From: Candidatus Thiodiazotropha sp. LNASS1
GTDB lineage: Bacteria; Pseudomonadota; Gammaproteobacteria; Chromatiales; Chromatiaceae
Direction: 5' to 3'
Length of the DNA stretch: 64,000 bases
Assembly (NCBI RefSeq): GCF_964212655.1
Contig: NZ_OZ156465.1
Location: 62,001 to 126,000, forward strand
The translations under genes and the position numbers were made by a program. The notes under the pieces are model-generated. The model searched no databases and was not told the origin of the DNA. It saw nothing but the letters and a program-made list of their open reading frames with translations. Positions 17,763-26,192 of the stretch are shown in pieces (the stretch's first letter is position 1; each line of letters starts with the position of its first letter).

Positions 17763-18044
17763 TCACCCTTTGTCATGGCCGGTGATGACGACATACGGAC
17801 ATGTGCCGCCATGGGCGGGTCTTTGTAATCGGCCCCGCAAGCCTAGGTAGTCGCAATCGAGCATGTGGCGGTAGGAGCCACGTCGCTCGTAGGTGTAATC
17901 CGTCAGGAGGTACGGACCCACCGGCGAGAAAATCAATCCGGCGATGAGCAGCAGCGGCCAAAGGCCGTACAGGCTGCAGAGCCCCCGCAGGCCCATGGCC
18001 ACCCATTGCAGGGTGCGCCTTTTTTTCGGTTTGTAGACAGGCAT
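17763..18044 (-). CDS. Small membrane protein downstream of the coupling-protein gene
   Basis: 93 residues: basic N-terminus (MPVYKPKKRRTLQW), one or two membrane segments (about 15-42, GLWPLLLIAGLIFSPVGPYLL), then a Cys- and Arg-containing soluble tail. Preceded by an AAGGAGGAAAAGG ribosome-binding site. It begins 17 bases after the coupling-protein stop, in the same direction, so it is likely the last gene of that operon. Function unknown. Confidence 0.65.
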   Translation of the reverse strand: MPVYKPKKRRTLQWVAMGLRGLCSLYGLWPLLLIAGLIFSPVGPYLLTDYTYERRGSYRHMLDCDYLGLRGRLQRPAHGGTCPYVVITGHDKG

Positions 18045-18060
18045 ACCTTTTCCTCCTTAG

Positions 18061-19788
18061 CTATCGCAGCTTGAGACGCACCTTCCTGAGGAAGGGCTTG
18101 CCGTGAAAGGGATTGATTCCGGCCTGCTTGCGCCAGGGTTGGATTTCCGCATAGGAGACCGGCTCGATGAGCGCGGGAGGCGCGCGGCGCACCAACAGCA
18201 GGCCGTTGGGACTGCGGCGGATTTCATCGGGTGTCATCAGGGGACGGGCGGTTTCACTCATTTGTTCATGCACAAACCCGTCGCGCTGTGAGAGGCTGGC
18301 CGCCATCACGCTCTGGTCGCCCAGCATCTTGCTGATCATCTCCAGGGTTTTCGGCGAACGCTGCCCCGGCAGAAACTGCTTGATCTCGGTCTCGGAGAGC
18401 AGGGTTTCCAAGGCAGTCTTACCGTAGACCCGTTCGAAGGCGGACAGGTCCTGGAAGATCAGATGCAGACGCAGGCCGTAGGACCGGCCCCAGGTAAGCA
18501 GACTTTCCAGGCCATGGATTTTATAATTTGTAGCTTCATCCATGATGAAGTAAACCGGCCTGCTTTTATGGGGATGACGCTTAATGGCGGTCATCGCGCA
18601 CCATTGAATCAGGCCGATATACGGTTTGTAGACCTCCATGCGACTAGCATCGGCTACGATAAACAGGTTTACCGGTTTCTCCCCTTCTTTGAGATCATTC
18701 ATGGAAAAGGTCGAGCGCCGCATGGCTGGAGCCAGTCGCCCGAAAGCGAATGGGGCTATGGCTTGTTGCGCGCCGGAAATAAATGAATCGAAGGTTTTTG
18801 ACCCGATGAGCGCAAACCAATTGGCCGCCCAAGAACGGATCAATTTGGCGAACTCCACTACATCCTCTGGATCGTGATATTTTGCCCAAGGCGCTTGCTC
18901 AATGGGCATAGCGCCTTTAGGCAACGGATTGCCCTCCAGATCAATACCCAATACCCAGCGCAAGTTGTTTTCGAATGCCTCCCGGTCTTCAAGTAACAAG
19001 GCAACTGAAGCCAGGGTTGCGTCATTTTTTTCCACCATAATTTCAATGACTGTGCTCACACCGATAGCCCGGCGTGACCCTTCATTGAAATACCGGTCAT
19101 TACTCCCGCTCTCCGCCTGTTCTGGATATATCTGTGCTGAGAATTCCCGCAGATCGTCCGACACATCGCGCAAGCCGCCGGGGCGGTCTAAATCCTCTAC
19201 AATGATGTCCAGGGGATTGTAGCTGTCTCCTACCCCGACAATTTCCTGCCACAGACCGCCGGGATTGAGATACCGAACGACCTCGCCCCGTGCTTCCAGC
19301 GGTTCTTTCATACAACAGAGCAATTCGCCCTTAAAATCCCCCATCACCTTGCTTTCCTTGATGGAAAAGAGGTTCGGGATCACTGTGCAAATACCCTTGC
19401 CGGACCCGGCAGGCGCGACAGTCACGGCATTGGAGACATAATCGATAAAGAGCGGTTTCTTGCTACCGCCCAGCAGACCCCAGAAAGGCCCGTGCTGCTT
19501 GCGGTTGAGTTCTGATTTTAAGTCCCTGGCTTTGGCCCAATGCGCCGTGCCATCCTTGCCCGTGGGTCGATGCGTCCCGAACCATTCCAGGATGCCCGCC
19601 AGCAATCGGAAACAATCGGCTAGGATCGAACCCATGGCCAATAGAAGTATGCCCATGAGCACGGCGGACAAGGGTTGGATTTCCTCGCCGATCCTGATCG
19701 GTCCGCTCCAGTCGAGCGCAAGATACAACAGGAAGATGATCACAGCGCGTTCCATGATGCCCATGGGCTTATTCTTCTCTGTGCTCAT
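18061..19788 (-). CDS. Type IV coupling protein (VirD4/TraG family)
   Basis: ATPase that delivers the relaxase-DNA complex to a secretion channel. 575 residues: two N-terminal membrane segments (about 12-27 and 42-60), Walker A APAGSGKG (about 125-132), Walker B PVYFIMDEATN, and the C-terminal FLPGQRSPKTLEMISKMLGDQS region typical of VirD4. The catalytic boxes are intact. It starts five bases after the upstream gene's stop. No other VirB/Tra channel gene is present in the element. Confidence 0.92.
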   Translation of the reverse strand: MSTEKNKPMGIMERAVIIFLLYLALDWSGPIRIGEEIQPLSAVLMGILLLAMGSILADCFRLLAGILEWFGTHRPTGKDGTAHWAKARDLKSELNRKQHGPFWGLLGGSKKPLFIDYVSNAVTVAPAGSGKGICTVIPNLFSIKESKVMGDFKGELLCCMKEPLEARGEVVRYLNPGGLWQEIVGVGDSYNPLDIIVEDLDRPGGLRDVSDDLREFSAQIYPEQAESGSNDRYFNEGSRRAIGVSTVIEIMVEKNDATLASVALLLEDREAFENNLRWVLGIDLEGNPLPKGAMPIEQAPWAKYHDPEDVVEFAKLIRSWAANWFALIGSKTFDSFISGAQQAIAPFAFGRLAPAMRRSTFSMNDLKEGEKPVNLFIVADASRMEVYKPYIGLIQWCAMTAIKRHPHKSRPVYFIMDEATNYKIHGLESLLTWGRSYGLRLHLIFQDLSAFERVYGKTALETLLSETEIKQFLPGQRSPKTLEMISKMLGDQSVMAASLSQRDGFVHEQMSETARPLMTPDEIRRSPNGLLLVRRAPPALIEPVSYAEIQPWRKQAGINPFHGKPFLRKVRLKLR

Positions 19789-19793
19789 AGCAA

Positions 19794-20648
19794 TTACCCT
19801 CCCAGGCCGTGACGAATACGGATCACGCGCGGTTCCATGACGCCGTTGGCGCGAAAGTAATCGATCCAGAATCGACGGATTTCGTCTTCGTCACGGCAGA
19901 AGGGACCGTAAGACGGGCGCAACAGCATCAGAACATCGACTTGCACCCCCTCTAATGAACGGGGTTTAAGACGCTCCTGGTACACACGGCGCTTGGCAAA
20001 CAGGGCAAAGGGTGGCATATCGTTCTGGACTTGGCAGAACTGTGCGGAATCGGAATTCATCACAAGATCAGAGGCCAAAACAATCTTTGCGCCGGGACGC
20101 ACACTCGGCATGCGTGACAGGTCGGCAACCATCTCCAGGATTGGTGATTGGGAGGTTTGGCGGTGCTCATCAACCGGATCGTCGGAAAGCACGTCCTGCA
20201 ATTCCGGCAGGAAGCGTTTTTCATACAGGCGCTGGCGCTGCTTCTTGAGGTAACCTTGTGAACCCGTATCCGCGCCGATGGCTGTCAGTTGATCCGGCTC
20301 CCTGGCGGGGCCGCAGATATGGAAGCGTGGGGATAGCACCGACGCTTGCTGATCGCCTTCGGTGGTGTAGACGGCAATCCGGTCACCGAATGCCAGCCTG
20401 TCATACGCCTGCTTGAAGTAGCGCAACAAAGCGCGTTGCTGGTCGGCATCGAAGCGTGGTTCGCTGGCATCGATCAAAACGTGTGTCTGCGTCCCGCTCA
20501 CACCATCAAAGCAGCCGTAACGGTCCGGCACGGGTTTGCCATAGGTCTGAAAGGCGGCATAGCCGAGCCCTGCCATTGTGGTGAGGATAGCGACGGTTCC
20601 GCCAATCATCAGCGGCCAATTTGTTTTACGTCTGCGGCGGTATTTCAT
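19794..20648 (-). CDS. Membrane-anchored VWA-like protein upstream of coupling protein
   Basis: 284 residues: Arg/Lys start, one membrane helix (about 12-32), then a soluble domain. The stretch GTQTHVLIDASEPRFDADQQ followed by a late KIVLASDLVMNS strand has the look of a von Willebrand A-type fold (D-x-S followed by a later Asp), with Cys residues possibly forming disulphides. Overlaps the gene before it by four bases and lies five bases ahead of the coupling protein. VWA assignment is inference; the operon link is seen. Confidence 0.65.
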   Translation of the reverse strand: MKYRRRRKTNWPLMIGGTVAILTTMAGLGYAAFQTYGKPVPDRYGCFDGVSGTQTHVLIDASEPRFDADQQRALLRYFKQAYDRLAFGDRIAVYTTEGDQQASVLSPRFHICGPAREPDQLTAIGADTGSQGYLKKQRQRLYEKRFLPELQDVLSDDPVDEHRQTSQSPILEMVADLSRMPSVRPGAKIVLASDLVMNSDSAQFCQVQNDMPPFALFAKRRVYQERLKPRSLEGVQVDVLMLLRPSYGPFCRDEDEIRRFWIDYFRANGVMEPRVIRIRHGLGG

Positions 20649-21589
20649 GATGAACGATCTCCATATGTGGCATGCAGGTTTTCAAACAGGCCTCGCAGCT
20701 CGTACAACGCGCTCGCCTTGGTTTCGTCCATGGATTTTCGATAGTCTTGGAAATTCGGAGGAACATCCAAAGCAGGCGGGGCAGTGTCTTCGAGAAAGTC
20801 CTGATAGGAAGCCAATTGATTTAAGGCGGCATCAGGCAGGGGCGTGTTGTCACTGCGTGCCGCTTGATGAGTTTCGTTTAACCGGGCAATGTCTGTGTAT
20901 AGAGCGCTTTCAGCCTCATCCACTCCACGAAACAATTCGCGGCGGGCCTCCAGGCACCGACTGAGCAGTTTCTCTACTTTCACCTCTTCTTTACGGTATT
21001 CTTTCCATGCCCGGTCGAGCGCCTGCCGGGTGGCGGCGTGCCGGTCCTCGATCTCAGCGACGTATCCCGCATAGGCATCCTGAAATGCTTCATAGGCGGC
21101 GACCTTGACGCGGTGGTACTCGCTAAAGTACGGATAGGAATCAGCGATTTTTTTGCTTTTCTGGTAGGCGAGCACAGACATGCCAACTCCTGTCATTACC
21201 ATGTAAAGCGCATGCGGGTTGGTCAGTATGCCGAGATAAGCCGTCAGAGATGGGCGCAACTCTTCCAGAGTGCCTTGCACGATCACCAGCCCGGAGGTTG
21301 AGTGGAAAAGCCCGACAACCAGCATGCACAGCCAGAACAGCCCGCGCGCCCGCCGACGGATCGCAACGAACTCGGGATTGTCCGAGTCCGCCGCATGTGC
21401 GCCGTACTGCATCCAGCGGCCAATATGGAATGCGACCCACACACAGAAGAATACGTTGGTGCCAGAGATCAGCAGAGCGAACAAAATAGCGTCGTCAGGG
21501 CTGGCGGCGAGATGAGCGTTGAGCAGAAAGCCGGTGATAACCACCGCCTCGAACATGATCATCAATATGAAGACCAAAACCGTTTCCAT
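20645..21589 (-). CDS. Polytopic membrane protein with coiled-coil tail, coupling operon
   Basis: 314 residues: four hydrophobic segments (about 5-25, 35-58, 88-110, 145-165) followed by a long charged helical tail (about 185-310, EYRKEEVKVEKLLSRCLEAR). No family recognised. It sits in a four-gene run (21924 to 18061) with gaps of at most five bases. Candidate membrane platform for the coupling protein. Confidence 0.65.
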   Translation of the reverse strand: METVLVFILMIMFEAVVITGFLLNAHLAASPDDAILFALLISGTNVFFCVWVAFHIGRWMQYGAHAADSDNPEFVAIRRRARGLFWLCMLVVGLFHSTSGLVIVQGTLEELRPSLTAYLGILTNPHALYMVMTGVGMSVLAYQKSKKIADSYPYFSEYHRVKVAAYEAFQDAYAGYVAEIEDRHAATRQALDRAWKEYRKEEVKVEKLLSRCLEARRELFRGVDEAESALYTDIARLNETHQAARSDNTPLPDAALNQLASYQDFLEDTAPPALDVPPNFQDYRKSMDETKASALYELRGLFENLHATYGDRSS

Positions 21590-21591
21590 GT

Positions 21592-21924
21592 TTACCGATC
21601 CTCGGCCGCACGCGGCAGGCCATGGCGTAAACGAAAGGCCTCCTCGGCCTGGGCTTTACGGTGGAATTCAGCGGCGCGCTCTTTCAGTTCTACCGCCGCT
21701 CCACCAAGTAGATCGTCAACATAGAAAGTTTCAGGAATGAAACTCTCACGAATGGTTTTCAGGGTGTTGATTGCAGCACACGCTTCCGCACGTAGCTCCT
21801 GGTATTCCCGACGGGCATTCCTCGGTCCGACTTCATGTGCTTTCCGCAATCGGGCCAATTCGCCGTTCATACTCAGACCGGCAAGTGCTTGTGAAATAAC
21901 CCAGTCCTGATTAAAAGTATTCAT
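21592..21924 (-). CDS. Small helical protein, first gene of coupling operon
   Basis: 110 residues, predicted almost all helical and charged (LARLRKAHEVGPRNARREYQ; AAEFHRKAQAEEAFRLRHGL). No domain known. It is the promoter-proximal gene of the coupling-protein operon and is divergent from the gene at 22034 across a 110-base gap that should hold both promoters. Confidence 0.6.
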   Translation of the reverse strand: MNTFNQDWVISQALAGLSMNGELARLRKAHEVGPRNARREYQELRAEACAAINTLKTIRESFIPETFYVDDLLGGAAVELKERAAEFHRKAQAEEAFRLRHGLPRAAEDR

Positions 21925-22033
21925 GAAACGGTCTCCAGTGTTGGGTGTGAAACAGGCCTTTCATCTCTGCTTGGCCTTCGGCACGGCCAGCTTAAACAAA
22001 CCTTTTCCCCCATTTCATCCCCATGTATAATTT

Positions 22034-22900
22034 GTGGTTATGATTGAGAGAGATAACAAGACCGCAGATGATGCCGTAAACGATGTTCAGCAATTGACGT
22101 TGGAATACCGTCTCGCGGCGCTATCTGAGTTTCGAAAATATGTAGCTTCTGAAACGAAGCCGAATGGGAAGAAGAAATGGACTGTAGCGCCAATACTTGA
22201 GGAATTTTCAAATATCGCAAAAAAGCGGAAAACAGAATTCGAGCAGCACTACGATGCAAAGAAACTGGAAAATGTAATCAGAGGGCGATACGACATTATT
22301 CAAGATGTTTACTTTCATAATATTGTGAGCCAATTTTTACGGAAGCACTGTCCGGATCGTATCGAGAAATTTGCTTTACGTGATGACTTGGTTATCTTGG
22401 GAAAACAGCTCAATTCTTTCTACTATCAAACACCACCTAACGATGTTGTTGTAGCCATCTCAGAACATTACCGCGAGATAAGGGTTATGCAGGTGATATT
22501 TAAACCAACAAAAAACTATACCAGCCTTAGACATCCATCAGGAGAAATACGCTTATTTGTTTCATATGTCGCCTCAAAAGAAGTTAAAGACCTTTTTTAT
22601 ACAACCGCATTTGTATTTCCGGAGCCGTTCCACCATGCAGTTGGTGTTTGGCTTCCAATATACGGTTTGCATTTCTTACGCGGTTACCAAAATAAACTCC
22701 CGTTTATTTTCTCCTTGCAGAAGACTGAATCCAGTCAAGAATTGGTACCTGAGTCATGGACAGTTAACGGTTTTTGCTGGACAGTCCATCAATTTCTCTT
22801 TAATAGTGAAATTGATGAAGTTGTTGAGACGACAAATGAAGATGTAGTTTCTGTCGCAAACAACATACTTGGTGGGTTAATAGCGAGTGAGAGCGTGTAA
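22034..22900 (+). CDS. Unknown protein divergent from transfer operon
   Basis: 288 residues (ATGs at 22034 and 22040 differ by two residues). N-terminal third is helical and basic (FRKYVASETKPNGKKKW, SNIAKKRKTEFEQHY) and could bind DNA; the rest is mixed alpha/beta with aromatic-rich strands. No family recognised. Its stop overlaps the next start by one base, so the two form a pair. AT-rich relative to the transfer genes. Position next to a divergent promoter is where an element regulator would sit, but this is only inference. Confidence 0.6.
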   Translation: MVMIERDNKTADDAVNDVQQLTLEYRLAALSEFRKYVASETKPNGKKKWTVAPILEEFSNIAKKRKTEFEQHYDAKKLENVIRGRYDIIQDVYFHNIVSQFLRKHCPDRIEKFALRDDLVILGKQLNSFYYQTPPNDVVVAISEHYREIRVMQVIFKPTKNYTSLRHPSGEIRLFVSYVASKEVKDLFYTTAFVFPEPFHHAVGVWLPIYGLHFLRGYQNKLPFIFSLQKTESSQELVPESWTVNGFCWTVHQFLFNSEIDEVVETTNEDVVSVANNILGGLIASESV

Positions 22901-23304
22901 TGGGCCTGCCAGCAAAAAAATTATCGTATTACAAGGATCGGGGGGAAATGGAATACCCACCCAATATTCTCGAAGGCGCTTTATTTAACGATATAGAGGA
23001 AATTGAAGCCGCGATTTCCGAAAACCCCGCATGCATTAAAGATGTATCGCAGGAGGGAATGAACGCGCTGCAATTGGCATTGAGTCATGGCTGTTTTGAA
23101 GCAGCAGAATATTTGGCACAGGCGGGGGTCGATCCGCTCCATAGAGATTCATTCGGGCGTACAGCCGTGATTATTGCATCGGAGCTTGGATTTGAGCGTG
23201 GCGCAAAAATCGCTTGGGAAGCGGAGATGCGCGCAGCACCCATGCATATCGATGAACAGGGAGAAATTGTTCAGGATGCACCTAAACCACCTGGACCATT
23301 CTAA
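22900..23304 (+). CDS. Ankyrin-repeat protein
   Basis: 134 residues with at least two ankyrin-type repeats (GMNALQLALSHGCFEAAEYL and AGVDPLHRDSFGRTAVIIA) and a proline-rich end. Protein-protein interaction role expected. Begins at the last base of the upstream stop (TAATG), giving translational coupling with the unknown 288-residue protein; the two may work as a complex or toxin-antitoxin-like pair, which cannot be decided here. Confidence 0.7.
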   Translation: MGLPAKKLSYYKDRGEMEYPPNILEGALFNDIEEIEAAISENPACIKDVSQEGMNALQLALSHGCFEAAEYLAQAGVDPLHRDSFGRTAVIIASELGFERGAKIAWEAEMRAAPMHIDEQGEIVQDAPKPPGPF

Positions 23305-23311
23305 AATAGGC

Positions 23312-23363
23312 GTACTACACAAAGAATCTTTGTAATATAAATGCCTGTATAAAATGTAGTACA
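23312..23363. promoter_or_regulatory. Paired TGTA(S)TACA-like dyads, first locus
   Basis: GTACTACA at 23312 and TGTAGTACA at 23355, spaced about 43 bases. The same pair recurs at 26295/26328. Each 9-mer is itself nearly palindromic (TGTA-S-TACA), as expected of an operator. The surrounding 23305-23590 is otherwise AT-rich without a gene. Confidence 0.4.
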
Positions 23364-23590
23364 TGAAATTTTATTACGCTCGCTGGGTTCGCGAATAATT
23401 GTTTTTTCACCGAATGTATCGGTAATCATGAATTACCAAAAGATGCAGACGCACATAAGTTATTACTCTGTAACCACTAGTAAACTTAAAATTAAACGTG
23501 GCCATCACTAATCCAACCCAAAAAATCCAATCAAAGCACGACAGAACTCGTCGAAGCATTGAAAGCCGTGGGTAGTGAGACCCGATAATC

Positions 23591-24145
23591 CTATTCCTCC
23601 AGCGCCCGGATTAATGTCTGTTCGTGAACCCGGAAGGATTCCGCAAGTTCCGTGATGGAGGAGTAGAAGTTGGTCTCCAGCTTATGGCGGGCCAGGGCGA
23701 TCTGTTCCGAATTCAACTTCCGGGGCCGTCCCAGCTTCTTACCCCGCCGCCTCGCGGCTTCAAGACCCTCCTTGGTCCGTTTGGATAAAATCTCCCGTTC
23801 CCAGGTCGCCAGGGCGGCGGCCAGGGTGAACAGAAATTTCCCGTCTGGCGTAGTGGTGTCGAAATGCTGTGACAGCGACAAAAACTGAATGCCCCGTTGA
23901 TGCAGTTTTTCCAATTCAGATAACGCATCGAGCGACGAACGGAAGGCGCGGTCCAGGGAACTGACCACCAGGACATCGCCGGGTTTCAATTCATTCAATA
24001 CCTGCTCATAGACCGGGCGTTTCCGGCTGACGGCGGAGACGCCATCCTCGACAAAGATCAAATCGCATTCCTGCTGCAATTGATCACGTTGCCGGTCGTT
24101 CAACTGCTGGTCTGTCGAAGTACGGATATAGCCCAGTTTTCTCAT
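23591..24145 (-). CDS. Small serine resolvase/invertase
   Basis: 184 residues of the Tn3 resolvase/DNA invertase family: catalytic S10 (YIRTS), the SLDRAFRS and ATWEREILSKRTKEGL segments, and a C-terminal helix-turn-helix (ITELAESFRVHEQTLIRAL). Normal length, catalytic residues intact. It could resolve multimers of the circular element or be part of an older transposon nested in it. Palindromic sites just upstream look like its res region. Confidence 0.9.
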   Translation of the reverse strand: MRKLGYIRTSTDQQLNDRQRDQLQQECDLIFVEDGVSAVSRKRPVYEQVLNELKPGDVLVVSSLDRAFRSSLDALSELEKLHQRGIQFLSLSQHFDTTTPDGKFLFTLAAALATWEREILSKRTKEGLEAARRRGKKLGRPRKLNSEQIALARHKLETNFYSSITELAESFRVHEQTLIRALEE

Positions 24146-24187
24146 CCTAAAATCCTTTCTCCGTGCGTTTTTCCATAGAGCTTAGAC

Positions 24188-24338
24188 AAAAACGAACGTT
24201 TAAATCCGCATCCTAAAATGGAAGGTTACCTTCCATATTTACCTTTCCCACCAAGCCCTTACGATCATTCGTATTTCCAATCTTGAATCCGGCTTCTGAG
24301 CGGAATTTACAGGAATCCTAACAAAAACGTTCGTTTTT
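24188..24338. promoter_or_regulatory. Res-like site with two AAAAACG-NN-CGTTT dyads and a central palindrome
   Basis: AAAAACGAACGTTT begins at 24188 and AAAAACGTTCGTTTTT at 24323, with ATGGAAGGTTACCTTCCAT (perfect 9+1+9 dyad) at 24218-24236 between them. Three spaced dyads immediately upstream of a resolvase gene are the usual layout of a recombination and autoregulation site. The second dyad also lies just before the gene at 24358. Confidence 0.55.
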
Positions 24339-24357
24339 ATAGGGGGCCGGTCAGGCC

Positions 24358-24723
24358 ATGAAATCAATCGTTATTTTGCTTGCGTTGACAGTTTTCCACA
24401 GTACTGTAGCTTGCGCGGAAGAAACCGGGATCGAGTGGAAGACCCTGCCGGAATATATGGCGATGGATGGGATGGCGCAGTTCGAATTAATTGCGGAAAC
24501 GCGACGGGTCGTAATGCGCAAGCTGGCTCATGAGGACTTGTACCGCGCTGAATGTGTCTCGGACCTATATAACTTTGATACCCAAGCGGGACGAAAACAA
24601 TTCTATAACACCAAGGGGTTTCTGAAAGTCGCCGCAAAAAAGGGACTCGATTGGAAAGCGCAACAGCTTGTAGCACATATGATTACGAAGGAATTTTGTC
24701 CTGCTTTACCCATGAGGCGATAA
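24358..24723 (+). CDS. Small secreted protein of unknown function
   Basis: 121 residues with a signal peptide (MKSIVILLALTVFHSTVACA, cleavage likely before EETG) and a mature part of about 100 residues holding two Cys (AECVSD, KEFCPAL). No domain recognised. Divergent from the resolvase, with a shared 210-base control region. Could be an entry-exclusion or surface factor of the element; this is a guess from position only. Confidence 0.6.
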   Translation: MKSIVILLALTVFHSTVACAEETGIEWKTLPEYMAMDGMAQFELIAETRRVVMRKLAHEDLYRAECVSDLYNFDTQAGRKQFYNTKGFLKVAAKKGLDWKAQQLVAHMITKEFCPALPMRR

Positions 24724-24754
24724 GCGTTTATTCATACGAGAGTATGCAAACATC

Positions 24755-25288
24755 CTATTGTGTGTCATCGACATCTTCGGGCCAGATGAAGCCAATGGGT
24801 TTTTTCCTGTTTTTCGGGGGCGTCAGAAGGCGTTCGACATGCGCGTAGAGATTGCTGATATGCTTATCGTGCTCTTCCACTTTTCGGGCCAGGTCTTTAT
24901 GGGTTGCCAGGATTTCACGCAGTCGAACAAAGGTGTCCATGATCGCAATACTGACCTGAACGGCCTGCTTGCTCCGCAATACCGCCGATAACATGGCAAC
25001 GCCTTGTTCAGTGAAAACGTAAGGCAGATATTTCCTATGTTGCCCACGGCCTGCCGGGTTTAAGGTCACAATTTGTGATCTTAAAAAGTCGTACTCCTCC
25101 TTATCCAACTGAAACATGAAGTGCTGGGGAAAACGTTCGATATTACGTTTGACCGCCTGAACGAGTACGCGGGTTTCGACACCATACAATACTGCCAGAT
25201 CGGCATCCAGCATGACCTTGGTACCACGGATGAGATAGATTTTTTCCGCTATGCGCTCAATCGGGATGATCGTTTGGCTCTTGTTCAT
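24755..25288 (-). CDS. ORF6N-domain protein
   Basis: 177 residues. N-terminal ORF6N domain (IAEKIYLIRGTKVMLDADLAVLYGVETRVLVQAVKRN), known from phages and mobile elements as a likely DNA-binding module, followed by the FTEQGVAMLSAVLRSKQAVQ segment and a coiled-coil tail. The ATG at 25288 is chosen because the domain begins a few residues later; the open frame runs 100 codons further upstream without a recognisable start. Likely regulator of the element. Confidence 0.85.
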   Translation of the reverse strand: MNKSQTIIPIERIAEKIYLIRGTKVMLDADLAVLYGVETRVLVQAVKRNIERFPQHFMFQLDKEEYDFLRSQIVTLNPAGRGQHRKYLPYVFTEQGVAMLSAVLRSKQAVQVSIAIMDTFVRLREILATHKDLARKVEEHDKHISNLYAHVERLLTPPKNRKKPIGFIWPEDVDDTQ

Positions 25289-25355
25289 GCCATCCTGCGT
25301 AGCAGATGGAAAGCGGAAAGCCAAGGGAAAAGATCGTGTCCGGTTGGAATCAAAC

Positions 25356-26192
25356 TTAAGAGAGATCGAACCCGGCTGCCGGAGCCTTGTCCGGTAATGA
25401 TGACATCTGTTTATTAATAACAGAATCGTCGGGAGTCTGATCAAATGAGTGCTGTTGATTGAAGCGTCTGCCGTTTGCATCCAGCCCTTCGACTTTCTGC
25501 TCCAGTTCCTCCAACCGCTGTTCCACATCATCCCGCCCGTATTGCAGTGTCTCTTCCGCTTCCGGGGCCTGGGAAGGATCATCTTCAACGTTGTCTTTCA
25601 GTGTATCGGCCTCCTGGCGGTTGTCCCGCACATCACCCCGTAAATCCAGGGCCTCGGTCAAGAGCACGGTCAGTTCAACAAGTCTATCCTGCTGCGCTTC
25701 CGTGCGGACTACCTGACCGTCGGCCTTTATAGAATTCACCTGCTCGCGTAGTGCCTCCAATTCTTCTCCGTCGGTCACGGCCATCCGTTCGCCGTCCCGT
25801 ACGGTATAGAAGACGCCCTGTTCATCTTGATAGACCGCAGCCCCGTTGGCACCGGTCAGTAATTCTGTCCGGCTCTCAATACCCTGGATTTGAGCATTGA
25901 TTTGGGTTTCCAGATAATCCAGCCGGTCATCGGCATCATCATAGAAAGCCGTAACGTCATCATAGGTCGCCTGGAAACGTTCATAAGACTGGCGGATGGT
26001 TTCATTGGCAAGTTCCGCTAGGTCACTGATCGCATCCTCCCGGTCCCTTTTCTTCTTTTCGGAATGGGTCGTATTAACCGTTTTATGCGATGAATTAATA
26101 CCGGAAACTGTGCTAGCGTACGCCAGCCGCCCCATCTCTGTTGGCGCGGCATTGAACAGGTTGAAAGTGTCCGTCAGTCCCATTTTCCCCAT
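25356..26192 (-). CDS. Acidic coiled-coil protein of unknown function
   Basis: 278 residues. Serine/threonine-rich start, then long Glu/Asp-rich helices (about 50-110, 140-190, 200-245) predicted as coiled coil. A central segment (VYQDEQGVFYTVRDGERMAV) looks like a short beta hairpin. No signal peptide or membrane helix. Lies upstream of the ORF6N gene in the same direction with a 67-base gap. Paired TGTA-S-TACA dyads about 100 bases ahead of its start may control it. Confidence 0.65.
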   Translation of the reverse strand: MGKMGLTDTFNLFNAAPTEMGRLAYASTVSGINSSHKTVNTTHSEKKKRDREDAISDLAELANETIRQSYERFQATYDDVTAFYDDADDRLDYLETQINAQIQGIESRTELLTGANGAAVYQDEQGVFYTVRDGERMAVTDGEELEALREQVNSIKADGQVVRTEAQQDRLVELTVLLTEALDLRGDVRDNRQEADTLKDNVEDDPSQAPEAEETLQYGRDDVEQRLEELEQKVEGLDANGRRFNQQHSFDQTPDDSVINKQMSSLPDKAPAAGFDLS

